Assembly (NCBI GenBank): GCA_030691585.1 | Contig: JAUYEC010000074.1 | Location: 1 to 20,163 of the forward strand | Length of the DNA: 20,163 nt | Direction: 5' to 3' | Source: Candidatus Omnitrophota bacterium | Lineage (GTDB): Bacteria > Omnitrophota > Gorgyraeia > Gygaellales > Profunditerraquicolaceae | In this document: piece by piece, positions 5,360 to 13,750 of the stretch | Layout of the letters: every line of letters starts with the position of its first letter | Position numbering within the stretch: position 1 is the first letter of the stretch | Translations under genes and position numbers: made by a program | The notes under the pieces: generated by a model | The model's input: only the letters and a program-made list of their open reading frames with translations | Told to the model about the DNA's origin: nothing | The model's database searches: none

Positions 5360-6712
5360 ATGCAGACAATTTATCTTGCCTCAGAGTCCAAGGCCAGAAA
5401 AGAGCTCTTAAAGCGAGTGGGCCTGAAGTTTAAGGTTCTCCCGGTAAAAGTCAGGGAATTAAGGTCGCGCGGAAATCTTTCTTATGCCGAATTGGTAAAA
5501 CGAAACGCGCTGAATAAAGCAAAAGCCGCGGCAATTAAAGTAAAAAACGGCATTGTCATCGGCGCTGACACCATTACAGTCGAGGGCAAAGAGATCTTCG
5601 GTAAGCCAAAGAATCTTAAACAGGCGCGGGCTATGCTTAAGAGATTATCCGCCGCACCTCAGGACGTCTACACCGGCCTGGCGGTGATAGATACGGAAAA
5701 AAGCAGAGTTCTCGTCGCAGCGGAAAAAACGCGGGTATATATGCATCGCCTGAGCGATAAAGAGATCAGCGCTTATTTCAGCCGGGTTTCACCGCTGGAT
5801 AAAGCGGGCAGTTTTGACATCCAGGGCCGCGGGGCTTTTTTTATCCGGCGGCTGGAAGGCTGCTTTTATAACGTGGTGGGCCTGCCACTTGCCAGGTTTT
5901 ACCGCATGCTCAAGCTTTTGGATGTAAAATTATTCGTGTTATTTTTTCTGCTGACAGCGGCGGGGATCTTGCTTGGCGGCTGCAGCAGCGAGTATAACGT
6001 CGTCACCGGCCAGGAAGAGCAATATTATTACAGCACGGAAAGAGAAGTGCAGATGGGCCGGAATGTCTCTAAACAGGTAGTTGAACAGCTCAAAATCGCC
6101 CAGGATCCCCTGATGACCAAGAGGGTCAAGGATATCGGTAAGAAAATTGTGGCGGTCTGCGACCGTAAAGACATTGAGTATGAGTTTGATGTCATCGAAG
6201 ATCCGGAGGTGAACGCTTTTTCTCTTCCCGGAGGATACGTCTATATTAACAGCGGGCTGATAGAGAAGATCGATAGCGACGATGAACTGGCCGGGGTCAT
6301 CGGCCATGAAGTCGGCCATATCGTTGCCCGCCACAGTATTAAAAGGCTCCAGGGCTCGCAGTTATATACTTTATTAATGGTATTGGCCTCTCAGGCGCCT
6401 TCTTCAGGCGAAGTAGCCACTGCGGCGGATGCCGCGATTACGCAGCTAATGTTGGGCTATTCCCGCGAAGACGAATTACTGGCCGACCAGTTGGGCGCGC
6501 GTTACTTGAAAAAGTCCGGATATAACCCGCAGGCAATGGTTACTTTTTTAGAGAAACTGCAGAAGATCGGCAAAAAAAGGCCGCTTCAGCCGATCAACTA
6601 TTATAAGACTCACCCCTATGTTCCGGACAGGATCAGAGTGGTCAGGGAGGAACTGGGCCAACACATGGGTTTTAACGACTACATAAACATCCAAGATGTG
6701 CCGCATCGTTAG
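5360..6712 (+). CDS. maf: Maf-type nucleotide pyrophosphatase fused to an M48 lipoprotein metallopeptidase
   Basis: One uninterrupted 450-codon frame covers two proteins that are normally separate. Residues 1-182 are a full Maf/YhdE-type nucleoside triphosphate pyrophosphatase (house-cleaning of modified or surplus dTTP/UTP-like nucleotides): L-A-S-E-S-K-A-R at 6-13, catalytic G-A-D-T-I at 68-72, G-K-P-K-N at 81-85, F-D-I-Q-G-R-G-A-F-F-I at 152-162. Residues 183-450 look like a complete lipoprotein M48 peptidase: signal peptide from M183 with lipobox L-G-G-C ending at C208, zinc motif H-E-V-G-H at 316-320, and the third-ligand segment R-E-D-E-L-L-A-D at 369-376. The Maf part ends exactly where the signal peptide begins. 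Either this is a true fusion, or translation restarts at the ATG at 5906 to give a separate secreted peptidase; no strong Shine-Dalgarno precedes that ATG. The next gene overlaps its end by 17 bp. Confidence 0.85.
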   Translation: MQTIYLASESKARKELLKRVGLKFKVLPVKVRELRSRGNLSYAELVKRNALNKAKAAAIKVKNGIVIGADTITVEGKEIFGKPKNLKQARAMLKRLSAAPQDVYTGLAVIDTEKSRVLVAAEKTRVYMHRLSDKEISAYFSRVSPLDKAGSFDIQGRGAFFIRRLEGCFYNVVGLPLARFYRMLKLLDVKLFVLFFLLTAAGILLGGCSSEYNVVTGQEEQYYYSTEREVQMGRNVSKQVVEQLKIAQDPLMTKRVKDIGKKIVAVCDRKDIEYEFDVIEDPEVNAFSLPGGYVYINSGLIEKIDSDDELAGVIGHEVGHIVARHSIKRLQGSQLYTLLMVLASQAPSSGEVATAADAAITQLMLGYSREDELLADQLGARYLKKSGYNPQAMVTFLEKLQKIGKKRPLQPINYYKTHPYVPDRIRVVREELGQHMGFNDYINIQDVPHR

Positions 6713-7772
6713 ATATATATCGTTAATGATCTTATCGGCGGGCCTGCTTTGTTCGACTTGTGCCGCCGGGGAGGCGGATGTGCAGAATCCATTCGGCGTT
6801 TTGGAATTTCTTCATTGGAACCACCCCTGGAACGATTACAAGTATCCGGATAAGGCGCAAGTAAAAAAAATCTCGGCGCTGATGAAAAAGGCGGGCGTCG
6901 GATGCGTGCGCATGGATTTTTTATGGGAAGACATAGAGCCGCAGCAGGGCAAGTTTGATTTTTCCAAATACGACATGATCGTGGATACGGTTGAGGCCGC
7001 CGGCATCCAGATACTCGGCATATTGGATTACACCGCTTCCTGGGCCTCTGCCGGCGGGCAATGGAATGACCCGATCAAGGATAATAAATTATTCGTGAAT
7101 TTCGCCTCGGAGGTGATCCGCCGCTATAAGGGCCGGATAAAATACTGGGAGCTCTGGAACGAGCCGGATTCTCCGGTTTACTGGAAGGCCCAGGACGGCC
7201 TGACGAGTTATTGCGCGCTCTTAAAAGAGGTTTACCTTGCCGCCAAATCCATTGACCCGTCCTGTAAAATACTTAACGGCGGCCTGGCCAACGGCCTCTC
7301 CAGCGTCAATCTCCTTTATGACAACGGCGCCAAAGATTATTTTGACATTCTTAACATTCATTTTTTCCGCAACCCTCTTTATCCCGGCTCCAGCAAGGGA
7401 TTGGCCAATTTTCCAAAGCGCGCTTACGCGATCATGTCTAGGAATAACGACGGCAATAAAAAGATCTGGATCACCGAGATCGGTTGTCCCGGACTCAAAC
7501 ACGGTATCAAGGTTACGGATTGGTGGCTGGGCAAAAACCCCACTGAAGACCAGCAGGCTAAGTGGGTGGATATAGTATACACGGAACTGTTGAAAGACAA
7601 AAACATAGAGAAGGTGTTCTGGGCATTTTTCCGAGATTGTAACTGCCACTGGGGCACGGGTGTGGATTACTTCGGCCTTGTGCGCTGGGATTATTCGCGC
7701 AAACCCGCGTATTTCGCTTATCAGAAATGCTTTGAACGCTGGAGAGAGAACGCGATATCGCTTGCGCCATGA
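6696..7772 (+). CDS. secreted clan GH-A glycoside hydrolase, GH39-like
   Basis: This is a predicted exported glycosidase with a TIM-barrel fold. The 358 residues begin with a signal peptide (hydrophobic core about 8-20, likely cleavage near C-A-A-G). The two clan GH-A catalytic carboxylates are recognisable: acid/base E156 in W-E-L-W-N-E-P-D-S-P (151-160), and nucleophile E261 in I-W-I-T-E-I-G-C-P (257-265) at the end of a beta strand. An early strand with V-G-C-V-R-M-D-F-L-W-E-D-I-E-P is also typical. The family resembles GH39 and related PslG-like endoglycosidases, but the substrate cannot be told. The start overlaps the upstream frame by 17 bp; a second Met at residue 11 would also leave a signal peptide. 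The stop overlaps the mgtA start (ATGA), so the genes are coupled. Confidence 0.75.
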   Translation: MCRIVRYISLMILSAGLLCSTCAAGEADVQNPFGVLEFLHWNHPWNDYKYPDKAQVKKISALMKKAGVGCVRMDFLWEDIEPQQGKFDFSKYDMIVDTVEAAGIQILGILDYTASWASAGGQWNDPIKDNKLFVNFASEVIRRYKGRIKYWELWNEPDSPVYWKAQDGLTSYCALLKEVYLAAKSIDPSCKILNGGLANGLSSVNLLYDNGAKDYFDILNIHFFRNPLYPGSSKGLANFPKRAYAIMSRNNDGNKKIWITEIGCPGLKHGIKVTDWWLGKNPTEDQQAKWVDIVYTELLKDKNIEKVFWAFFRDCNCHWGTGVDYFGLVRWDYSRKPAYFAYQKCFERWRENAISLAP

Positions 7773-10321
7773 ACGCGAAAAATAAACCGCAAATCCTGAA
7801 TTTTGATTATACCGGCTGCCTGCCGGAGGCGGCCTTTGATTATTTTAAGACTTCGCTAAAGGGCCTGACCGAGGCAGAGGCCAGGATCCGCCTTGAGGTC
7901 TACGGTTATAATGAGCCGGCCCGCAAAAAGAAACGCACCATCCTTCTGCAGATAATCTCCAAATTTATCAATCCGCTGGTCATAGTGCTCTTGATTATTG
8001 CCGGGTTCTCGCTGTTCTTCGGCGAGAAGGCCAGTGCCGTTCTTGTCATCCTGATGGCAGTGATGAGTGTCTTTTTGTCATTCATACAGGAATATCGCGC
8101 CAACAAGGAAGCCGAGAAATTAAGCGAAATGGTGCGCGTCACAGCCACTGTCTGGCGTAACAATAAGCCAAGGGAAATAAAGATCAAAGAGATCGTGCCC
8201 GGGGACATCGTGGACCTCTTTGCCGGAGATATGATCCCGGCGGACCTGCGCATAGTTTCCTGCAAGGATCTTTTTATCAACCAGTCTTCGCTGACCGGCG
8301 AGAGCTTCCCGATAGAAAAATCCGCGGAGCCGGCGCAAACCAAAGGCGGCTCCATATCGGAATCAGGCAATATCGCCTTTATGGGCTCGGCCGTGGTCAG
8401 CGGCACAGGGCTGGGTGTAGTGATCAGGACGGGCCTGGCCACGGAATTCGGCGAGCTGTCGCGTAAACTGGCGGCAATACCGGTGGAGACCGGTTTTGAT
8501 AAAGGGATACGCCAATTCACCTGGCTGATGATCCGTTTTATGCTGGTGCTGGTGGTAGTGATCTTCGGCATAAACGCGTTAATGCGCGGCAACTTTATTG
8601 AGGCCTTGCTTTTTTCGCTTGCGGTAGCAGTGGGCCTGACGCCGGAGATGCTGCCGATGCTTGTGGCCATCAACCTCTCCAAAGGCGCTATTGCCATGTC
8701 TAAAAAGCAAGTCATCGTCAAGCGCTTGAATTCCATCCAGAATTTCGGGGCGATGGATGTGCTCTGCACCGATAAGACCGGCACGCTTACCCTTGACCGC
8801 ATCGTCCTTGAGCGGCACTGCGACGTGGTCAGGAAAGAAAACGATGCCGTGCTCAAACTCGCCTATATCAACAGCCTTTATCAGACCGGCCTCAAGAATA
8901 TTTTAGACAGGGCCATCTTAAAACACGAAAAACTGGCCGTGGGCGAGTTTAAGAAGGTGGATGAGATCCCCTTTGATTTTTCGCGTAAAATTATGTCGGT
9001 GGTGGTGGGAAAAGACGGCAAGGATCGCCTCATCGCCAAGGGCGCCCCCGAAGAGATATTTAAAAGATGCACTAAATACGAATTAGAGGGTGAAATTCTG
9101 GATATGGAAGAGCTGATCCTTAGCGACCTGCGCGAGGAATATAATAATCTCAGCTCCGAAGGGTTCAGGGTCCTGGCTCTGGCCTATAAAGACATAGAGA
9201 ATAGGAAAACCGTATATACAAGAGACGACGAACAAGAGTTGATCCTCAAAGGATATATCGCCTTTCTTGATCCGCCTAAGCCCACGGCCAAAAAGACAAT
9301 TGAGACATTAAGAAAGCTGGGCATAGAGTTCAAGGTGCTCACCGGCGACAATGAGCTGGTGACCCGGAAGATCTGCAGTGAGGTGGGCCTTGACGTCAAG
9401 GCCCTGGTCAACGGAGAGCAGGTAGAGAAGGCAAGTGATGAGGAGCTTGTGGCCCTGGTAAATGCCACTACGGTTTTCGCGCGGCTATCGCCCATGCAGA
9501 AGGAGCGGGTCATCCGCGCCCTGCACCAGGGCAAACACATTGTCGGCTACCTCGGCGACGGCATCAACGACGCCCCGGCGCTTAAGGCCGCCGACGTCGG
9601 CATATCGGTGAACAACGCCGTGGATATCGCCAAGGAATCCGCGGATATAATCCTTTTGAAGAAAAGCCTGATGGTGCTGGAGGACGGGGTTATCGAGGGC
9701 AGGAAGACTTTCGGCAACATCGTCAAGTATATCAAGATGGGGTCCAGTTCCAACCTGGGGAATATGATCAGCATGACCGGCGCCAGCCTTTTTCTGCCGT
9801 TCCTGCCCATGCTGCCCATACAGATATTGTTAAATAATTTTCTCTATGACCTTTCGCAGGTCTCCATCGCCTCAGATGAAGTGGACAAGGAATATTTGAG
9901 CCGGTCCCGGCCCTGGAACTTACGCTCAATAAAAAGGTTTATGGTCTTTATCGGCCCGATCAGCTCTATTTTTGATTTTATCACCTTCGGGGTATTGTTA
10001 TTTATCTTCCGTGCCAGGCAGGAATTTTTTCATACCGGTTGGTTCCTGGAATCTCTCTGCACGCAGACGCTGGTGATCCATGTTATCCGTACCGGCAAGA
10101 TCCCCTTTGTGGAAAGTAAGCCCAGCCCGTTCTTAATATTTACTTCCATCTATATCGTGACCATCGGTTTGATCATACCGTTTACAGGACTGGGAAGATA
10201 TTTTGGTTTTGTCGCTCCGCCGCTGTCGTATTTTGCGGCGCTGTTATTGATCGTGGCGGCATATTTGTTGATGGTGCAGAAAGTCAAGGCCTGGTTCGTC
10301 AAGAAATACGGCTATGATTAA
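7769..10321 (+). CDS. mgtA: magnesium-translocating P-type ATPase (P-IIIB)
   Basis: MgtA/MgtB-type pumps bring Mg2+ into the cytoplasm at the cost of ATP. The 850 residues show a cation-ATPase N-terminal domain, actuator T-G-E-S (176-179), the P-IIIB membrane motif G-L-T-P-E-M-L-P-M (289-297), phosphorylation motif D-K-T-G-T-L-T with acceptor D335, nucleotide-binding K-G-A-P-E-E (424-429), T-G-D-N (525-528) and the hinge G-D-G-I-N-D-A-P (596-603). A C-terminal domain with several membrane segments follows, so it is complete. The T-P-E-M-L-P-M motif separates it from calcium pumps and Kdp. It starts within the stop of the glycosidase gene and overlaps the barrel gene by 8 bp. No Mg2+ riboswitch leader is possible here because the gene has no upstream spacer. 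Confidence 0.93.
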   Translation: MNAKNKPQILNFDYTGCLPEAAFDYFKTSLKGLTEAEARIRLEVYGYNEPARKKKRTILLQIISKFINPLVIVLLIIAGFSLFFGEKASAVLVILMAVMSVFLSFIQEYRANKEAEKLSEMVRVTATVWRNNKPREIKIKEIVPGDIVDLFAGDMIPADLRIVSCKDLFINQSSLTGESFPIEKSAEPAQTKGGSISESGNIAFMGSAVVSGTGLGVVIRTGLATEFGELSRKLAAIPVETGFDKGIRQFTWLMIRFMLVLVVVIFGINALMRGNFIEALLFSLAVAVGLTPEMLPMLVAINLSKGAIAMSKKQVIVKRLNSIQNFGAMDVLCTDKTGTLTLDRIVLERHCDVVRKENDAVLKLAYINSLYQTGLKNILDRAILKHEKLAVGEFKKVDEIPFDFSRKIMSVVVGKDGKDRLIAKGAPEEIFKRCTKYELEGEILDMEELILSDLREEYNNLSSEGFRVLALAYKDIENRKTVYTRDDEQELILKGYIAFLDPPKPTAKKTIETLRKLGIEFKVLTGDNELVTRKICSEVGLDVKALVNGEQVEKASDEELVALVNATTVFARLSPMQKERVIRALHQGKHIVGYLGDGINDAPALKAADVGISVNNAVDIAKESADIILLKKSLMVLEDGVIEGRKTFGNIVKYIKMGSSSNLGNMISMTGASLFLPFLPMLPIQILLNNFLYDLSQVSIASDEVDKEYLSRSRPWNLRSIKRFMVFIGPISSIFDFITFGVLLFIFRARQEFFHTGWFLESLCTQTLVIHVIRTGKIPFVESKPSPFLIFTSIYIVTIGLIIPFTGLGRYFGFVAPPLSYFAALLLIVAAYLLMVQKVKAWFVKKYGYD

Positions 10322-11249
10322 GATGAAGAGAAGGGATTTTACTTTAGCGGCATTTTTGATCAGCGGGGTTTTATTTTTCCCCCTCAGCTCCTTCGCTGCC
10401 GAACCGGCCAGCCCGGAATGGAATCCTTTTTCTCCCGGCCCGATAACCACTCAGCCTGTGCTTTGCCCAAAAGGGCGCTTCATGGTCCAGCCCTATATTT
10501 TCTATAATCACACAAGGGGGGCATTTAATTCAGAAGGGCACTATAAAGCCCTGCCCGCCGGACAGGTGAAAGACCAGTATGCAGAACAGTTGTATTTGCA
10601 ATACGGCATCACCGAGCAGATGGATGTTGATGTTTTTATTAACTATCAGCAGAATTACGCTAAGCAGGACGGATTAAAAGCCCGCGATAACGGCGTGGGG
10701 GATAGTTTTCTCTGGCTGCGCTATCGCGCTTTTGAGGAAAAAGGGGCGCTGCCTACAATAACCGGATTGTTCCAGCTTAAGATACCCTCGGGAAAGTTTC
10801 AGCATGCTGACCCTAATAAATTGGGCACGGACCTGACCGGAGATATTTCCGGAGGCGGTGCCTGGGCCCCGGGATTCGGCATCTCGCTGATCAAGAAAAT
10901 AAAGCCGTTTATCCTGTATTTTGATACCATATATAGCTTTCCCCAAAACGTCAGCATCGATGATGATAAGGCCCGCTACGGAAATTTCTTGAATATTGAC
11001 GGAGCCGTGGAATATATTTTGCCCAAAGGTTTCAACTTGCTGCTGGAAGTAAACGGTTTTCTGCAGGGTGACACGCGGCAGCGCGGCTCAAGGGCTCCGG
11101 CCACCGACGTCAAATACCTTACTGTTATCCCGGGCCTGGGCTGGTCATGTCCGGAGTTACAGGTTGTCCTTGCTTATCAGAGAGTGGCGATCGGCACCAA
11201 CGCCAACGCCAATGATTCCGTGGTGCTGACCTTTATGCATACATTCTAA
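10314..11249 (+). CDS. outer-membrane beta-barrel protein, MetA/phenol-degradation transporter-like
   Basis: The 311-residue protein has an N-terminal signal peptide (R-R-D-F start, hydrophobic core to F-F-P-L-S-S-F-A-A, cleavage near residue 29). The rest consists of alternating-residue strands with aromatic girdles (for example F-M-V-Q-P-Y-I-F-Y, E-Q-L-Y-L-Q-Y-G-I, F-L-W-L-R-Y-R-A-F) and a terminal Phe, the C-terminal signature for outer-membrane insertion. The overall pattern recalls the Phenol_MetA_deg-type transporter family. The real start may be the Met at 10323 (M-K-R-R), which leaves a standard signal peptide; the one at 10314 overlaps mgtA by 8 bp. Lying between a Mg2+ pump and a Zn/Mn-type ABC transporter, it may be a channel for metal ions, but nothing in the sequence proves the substrate. 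Confidence 0.65.
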   Translation: MIKMKRRDFTLAAFLISGVLFFPLSSFAAEPASPEWNPFSPGPITTQPVLCPKGRFMVQPYIFYNHTRGAFNSEGHYKALPAGQVKDQYAEQLYLQYGITEQMDVDVFINYQQNYAKQDGLKARDNGVGDSFLWLRYRAFEEKGALPTITGLFQLKIPSGKFQHADPNKLGTDLTGDISGGGAWAPGFGISLIKKIKPFILYFDTIYSFPQNVSIDDDKARYGNFLNIDGAVEYILPKGFNLLLEVNGFLQGDTRQRGSRAPATDVKYLTVIPGLGWSCPELQVVLAYQRVAIGTNANANDSVVLTFMHTF

Positions 11250-11250
11250 T

Positions 11251-11281
11251 TGTAGGGACAGCATATTATGCTGTCCCTACA
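11251..11281 (+). repeat. palindromic repeat copy 5, between the barrel and ABC transporter genes
   Basis: The 29-nt core at 11252-11280 has 14-nt arms GTAGGGACAGCATA and exact complement around one T; T and A outside extend the pairing to 31 nt. It begins 2 bases after the barrel gene's stop codon and occupies most of the 53-bp gap before the ABC ATPase gene. It has no following T tract, so it is not a standard terminator, but it could stabilise the upstream mRNA end or lower downstream expression. Confidence 0.9.
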
Positions 11282-11302
11282 GAGAAAATTGAGGGGCGTT
11301 TT

Positions 11303-12085
11303 ATGAATTCTTGCCAACATTGCTGCACAAAAATAGACGGGCTGACTGTGAATCTCGGCGGCAATATCGTGCTTGATAATGTTGATCTGCACGTAAATTG
11401 CGGAGAGGTCGTGGGTGTGGTCGGGTCAAACGGCGCAGGCAAGACTACTTTATTAAGGGCCTTACTCGGGGAGATCCCTTATCGGGGCAAGATATCCTTT
11501 CAGGTAAGCGGCGCTGTTTCTAAACGGCCGAGAATAGGTTATGTCCCGCAAAAATTGCAATTTGATATCGGCTCGCCTATCAGCGTGCGGGATCTTGTGG
11601 TTTCGGCGATCAGCTGCCGGCCGGTCTGGGCAGGGGTGAGCAGGGCACTATCGGAAAAAGTAAAAGATATACTGTCTGTGTTTTCGGCGGAAGCCTTATC
11701 AGAAAGAAGGATCGGGGAGCTTTCCGGCGGAGAATTACAGCGTGTTTTACTTGCCGTGGCCATGACTTCTCGGCCCGAGCTGCTATTATTAGATGAGCCG
11801 GCAAGCGGGGTGGATGTTAAAGGCCTGTCACTTTTTTACCGGATAGTCAGGGACCTAAGGCAAAGACATGATATCTCCGTTGTTCTGGTGACGCACGATC
11901 TGGCAGGGATTGCCACTTATGTGGACCGGATGATCCTCTTAAACCGTTCGGTCGTCGCCCAGGGTAAGCCCGAAGAAGTCCTTTTAAACGAAAAACTGGT
12001 CATGGCTTTTGGCCCATCTTTATGGAATATTTCCTGTTTGCCGCTTTTGTTATCAGAAGGGAAGGATAAGATTGATAATCATTGA
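11303..12085 (+). CDS. metal ABC transporter ATP-binding protein (ZnuC/MntA-like)
   Basis: This is the cytoplasmic ATPase of a zinc/manganese/iron-type ABC importer. The 260 residues carry Walker A G-S-N-G-A-G-K-T-T (41-49), Q-loop V-P-Q (81-83), signature L-S-G-G-E-L-Q-R (140-147), Walker B L-L-L-L-D-E-P (160-166), D-loop S-G-V-D and switch histidine H198. A GAGGGG Shine-Dalgarno at 11291-11296 precedes the ATG by 6 nt, one of few clear ones here. The first ten residues include C-Q-H-C-C, an extra Cys/His-rich tip not usual in ZnuC, which might sense or bind metal. It is coupled to the permease gene downstream. No substrate-binding protein gene is adjacent, so the metal cannot be assigned. 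Confidence 0.88.
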   Translation: MNSCQHCCTKIDGLTVNLGGNIVLDNVDLHVNCGEVVGVVGSNGAGKTTLLRALLGEIPYRGKISFQVSGAVSKRPRIGYVPQKLQFDIGSPISVRDLVVSAISCRPVWAGVSRALSEKVKDILSVFSAEALSERRIGELSGGELQRVLLAVAMTSRPELLLLDEPASGVDVKGLSLFYRIVRDLRQRHDISVVLVTHDLAGIATYVDRMILLNRSVVAQGKPEEVLLNEKLVMAFGPSLWNISCLPLLLSEGKDKIDNH

Positions 12086-12920
12086 GGCCTGGCATAGGTT
12101 GATCGGTTTGCTGCCTTACGACTGGGCGGGTTATGCCTTTATGCGCAACGCGCTTTTAGCGGTGATCCTGGTGACGCCGTTGTTCGCGCTCTTAGGCACG
12201 ATGGTGGTAAATAAGCGCATGGTTTTTTTTACCGACGTGTTGGGCCATTCGGCGCTTACCGGTATAGCCATAGGTGTTCTTTTAGGTTTTAGCGACCCGA
12301 CCCTGCCGATGATTATTTTGGCGGTGGCGTTGGCGGTGAGCATCAATCTTTTAAAGAACGTCACGCGCGCGGATATGGATACAATTTTGGGGGTATTATT
12401 CGCTTTTATCGTGGCTCTGGGTATTGTTATTTTAAGCAGGCAGGGAGGATTTGCAAAGTATACGAGCTATCTGATCGGAGATATCCTGACGGTAACCCCT
12501 AAACAAATAGGCTGGCTTTTTCTGATCGCCGCGGTTGTTTTAGTTTACTGGTATAGTCTGGGCAACGCGATGATACTCGCCTGCGTCAACCCGTCGCTGG
12601 CGCGCAGCCGTAAGGTGAATACTTTTCTTATTGAGACGGGTTTTGCCATACTCCTTGCGGTGGTGGTCACCGTTTCTATCCGCCTGATTGGTATTTTGAT
12701 CATCGGCTCGCTATTGGTCCTGCCCGCGGCGGCCAGCCGCAACTTCACGCGCAATGTCTGCGCCTACACAATGTGGGCGGTGGTGATAAGTATTTTTTCC
12801 GGGATCGCCGGTTTGATCGCTTCCTATTATTGGGGTACTGCATCGGGGGCAACAATCGTGCTAATTGCGGCCGGGTGTTACGTGGTATCGGCCTTATTCG
12901 GCATCCGCCACCGCGGCTAA
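12072..12920 (+). CDS. metal ABC transporter permease (ABC-3 family, ZnuB-like)
   Basis: This is the membrane subunit of the same importer: about 282 residues and 7-9 hydrophobic segments, with the ABC-3 features V-F-F-T-D-V-L-G-H-S-A-L-T-G (early cytoplasmic loop) and the later L-I-G-I-L-I-I-G-S-L-L-V-L-P-A-A region that contacts the ATPase. I start at TTG 12072 because GGAAGGATAAGA gives a good Shine-Dalgarno and the overlap with the upstream gene is then only 14 bp. The frame stays open back to an ATG at 12009, but those 21 residues (containing Cys and aromatic residues) are the wrong-frame reading of the ATPase tail. It closes the long gene string that begins at pyrE. Confidence 0.85.
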   Translation: MIIIEAWHRLIGLLPYDWAGYAFMRNALLAVILVTPLFALLGTMVVNKRMVFFTDVLGHSALTGIAIGVLLGFSDPTLPMIILAVALAVSINLLKNVTRADMDTILGVLFAFIVALGIVILSRQGGFAKYTSYLIGDILTVTPKQIGWLFLIAAVVLVYWYSLGNAMILACVNPSLARSRKVNTFLIETGFAILLAVVVTVSIRLIGILIIGSLLVLPAAASRNFTRNVCAYTMWAVVISIFSGIAGLIASYYWGTASGATIVLIAAGCYVVSALFGIRHRG

Positions 12921-12955
12921 AAACTCGCCGACCCGACTAAGCACTATGTTTTATT

Positions 12956-12985
12956 TTGACAAGGCTAAAATTAAATCGATAAATA
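12956..12985 (+). promoter_or_regulatory. probable promoter of the acyltransferase-ligase-radical SAM cassette
   Basis: TTGACA (12956-12961, perfect -35) is followed after 18 bp by TAAATA (12980-12985), a weak -10 box. The DNA is strongly A+T-rich. The first gene has a consensus Shine-Dalgarno, AAGGAGG at 13011-13017, four bases before its ATG, in contrast to the leaderless-looking starts elsewhere in the window. Confidence 0.5.
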
Positions 12986-13021
12986 CAAAAATTAAAGGTT
13001 TATGTTTATAAAGGAGGAAAG

Positions 13022-13750
13022 ATGGCGGCTATATTAATAACGTTTGCGCAAATTATATTAGTTTTCTGTTTATACCTTCTGGCTGCTTTTATTATCGGAG
13101 TTTCTATTTTCCCCGGGTTATTACTTTGTTATTATATTTGGTCGCATACAACAGGGTCTAGTATTATCCTGCGCGCCCTAATGTTGAGTTTCGGTTTCAG
13201 CATTTCGTATTTCATATACGGCCTTACTATGATTTTATTAGTCGGTATGCTGCGAATTATCTTCAGGCTAAATTTAAAAGAAGGAGAATACCGCATATTC
13301 TCTTTAGGTACAATAAAATGGTATATTGTAAATTCTTTGTTTTATTTAGTTTCGGTTACTTTTATGGATTTTATTCTACTTACTCCTATAGCCAGCCTGT
13401 TTTATAAGCTCATGGGAGCCAGGGTGGGGAAGAATGTCCAGATCAATACTAAATTTGGAGCAGATTTATCTTTATTAGAAATTGATGATGAAGCGGTTAT
13501 CGGGGGCCATGCCACTGTAATATGTCATTCTTTTGAGAGGAGCAGGTTGATCTTAAAAAAAGTAAAAATAGGCAAAAAAGCAATAATTGGGCTTAATGCC
13601 GTAATTCTGCCGGGATGCGAAATAGGTGATGGCGCTCTTGTCGCTGCCGGAGCGGTATTGGGGAAGAACAAAATCGTGGAACCGCATAGCGTTTACGCGG
13701 GCGTGCCTGCCAAATCCGCAAAAGAAAGAAGGGAGCGTGAAAAAGAATGA
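13022..13750 (+). CDS. membrane-anchored hexapeptide-repeat acyltransferase
   Basis: This is a 242-residue protein with hydrophobic segments at about 4-40, 48-80 and 100-125, followed by a left-handed beta-helix domain (132-230) of hexapeptide repeats: G-A-R-V-G-K-N-V-Q-I, I-G-G-H-A-T-V, V-K-I-G-K-K-A-I-I-G-L-N-A-V-I-L-P-G and the closing V-Y-A-G-V-P-A-K. His163 is a candidate catalytic base. Such enzymes usually transfer acetyl or longer acyl groups from CoA or a carrier; similar helices occur as the tail of large adenylating proteins of the Pls type. Translation of the next gene starts within its stop codon (ATGA), and that gene encodes an acyl-activating ligase, so an activate-then-transfer pathway at the inner membrane is plausible. 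The acceptor is unknown. Confidence 0.75.
   Translation: MAAILITFAQIILVFCLYLLAAFIIGVSIFPGLLLCYYIWSHTTGSSIILRALMLSFGFSISYFIYGLTMILLVGMLRIIFRLNLKEGEYRIFSLGTIKWYIVNSLFYLVSVTFMDFILLTPIASLFYKLMGARVGKNVQINTKFGADLSLLEIDDEAVIGGHATVICHSFERSRLILKKVKIGKKAIIGLNAVILPGCEIGDGALVAAGAVLGKNKIVEPHSVYAGVPAKSAKERREREKE

Noticed and set aside
7769..7800. A magnesium riboswitch or leader for mgtA
   Set aside because: mgtA starts within the stop codon of the preceding gene, so there is no untranslated leader.
11252..11280. Copy 5 as an intrinsic terminator between the barrel gene and the ABC genes
   Set aside because: The hairpin is strong, but no T run follows on either strand and the same hairpin occurs inside translated genes.
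12009..12071. Longer start for the metal permease at ATG 12009
   Set aside because: The 21 residues are the alternative-frame reading of the ATPase C-terminus; TTG 12072 has a good Shine-Dalgarno and gives the usual protein length.
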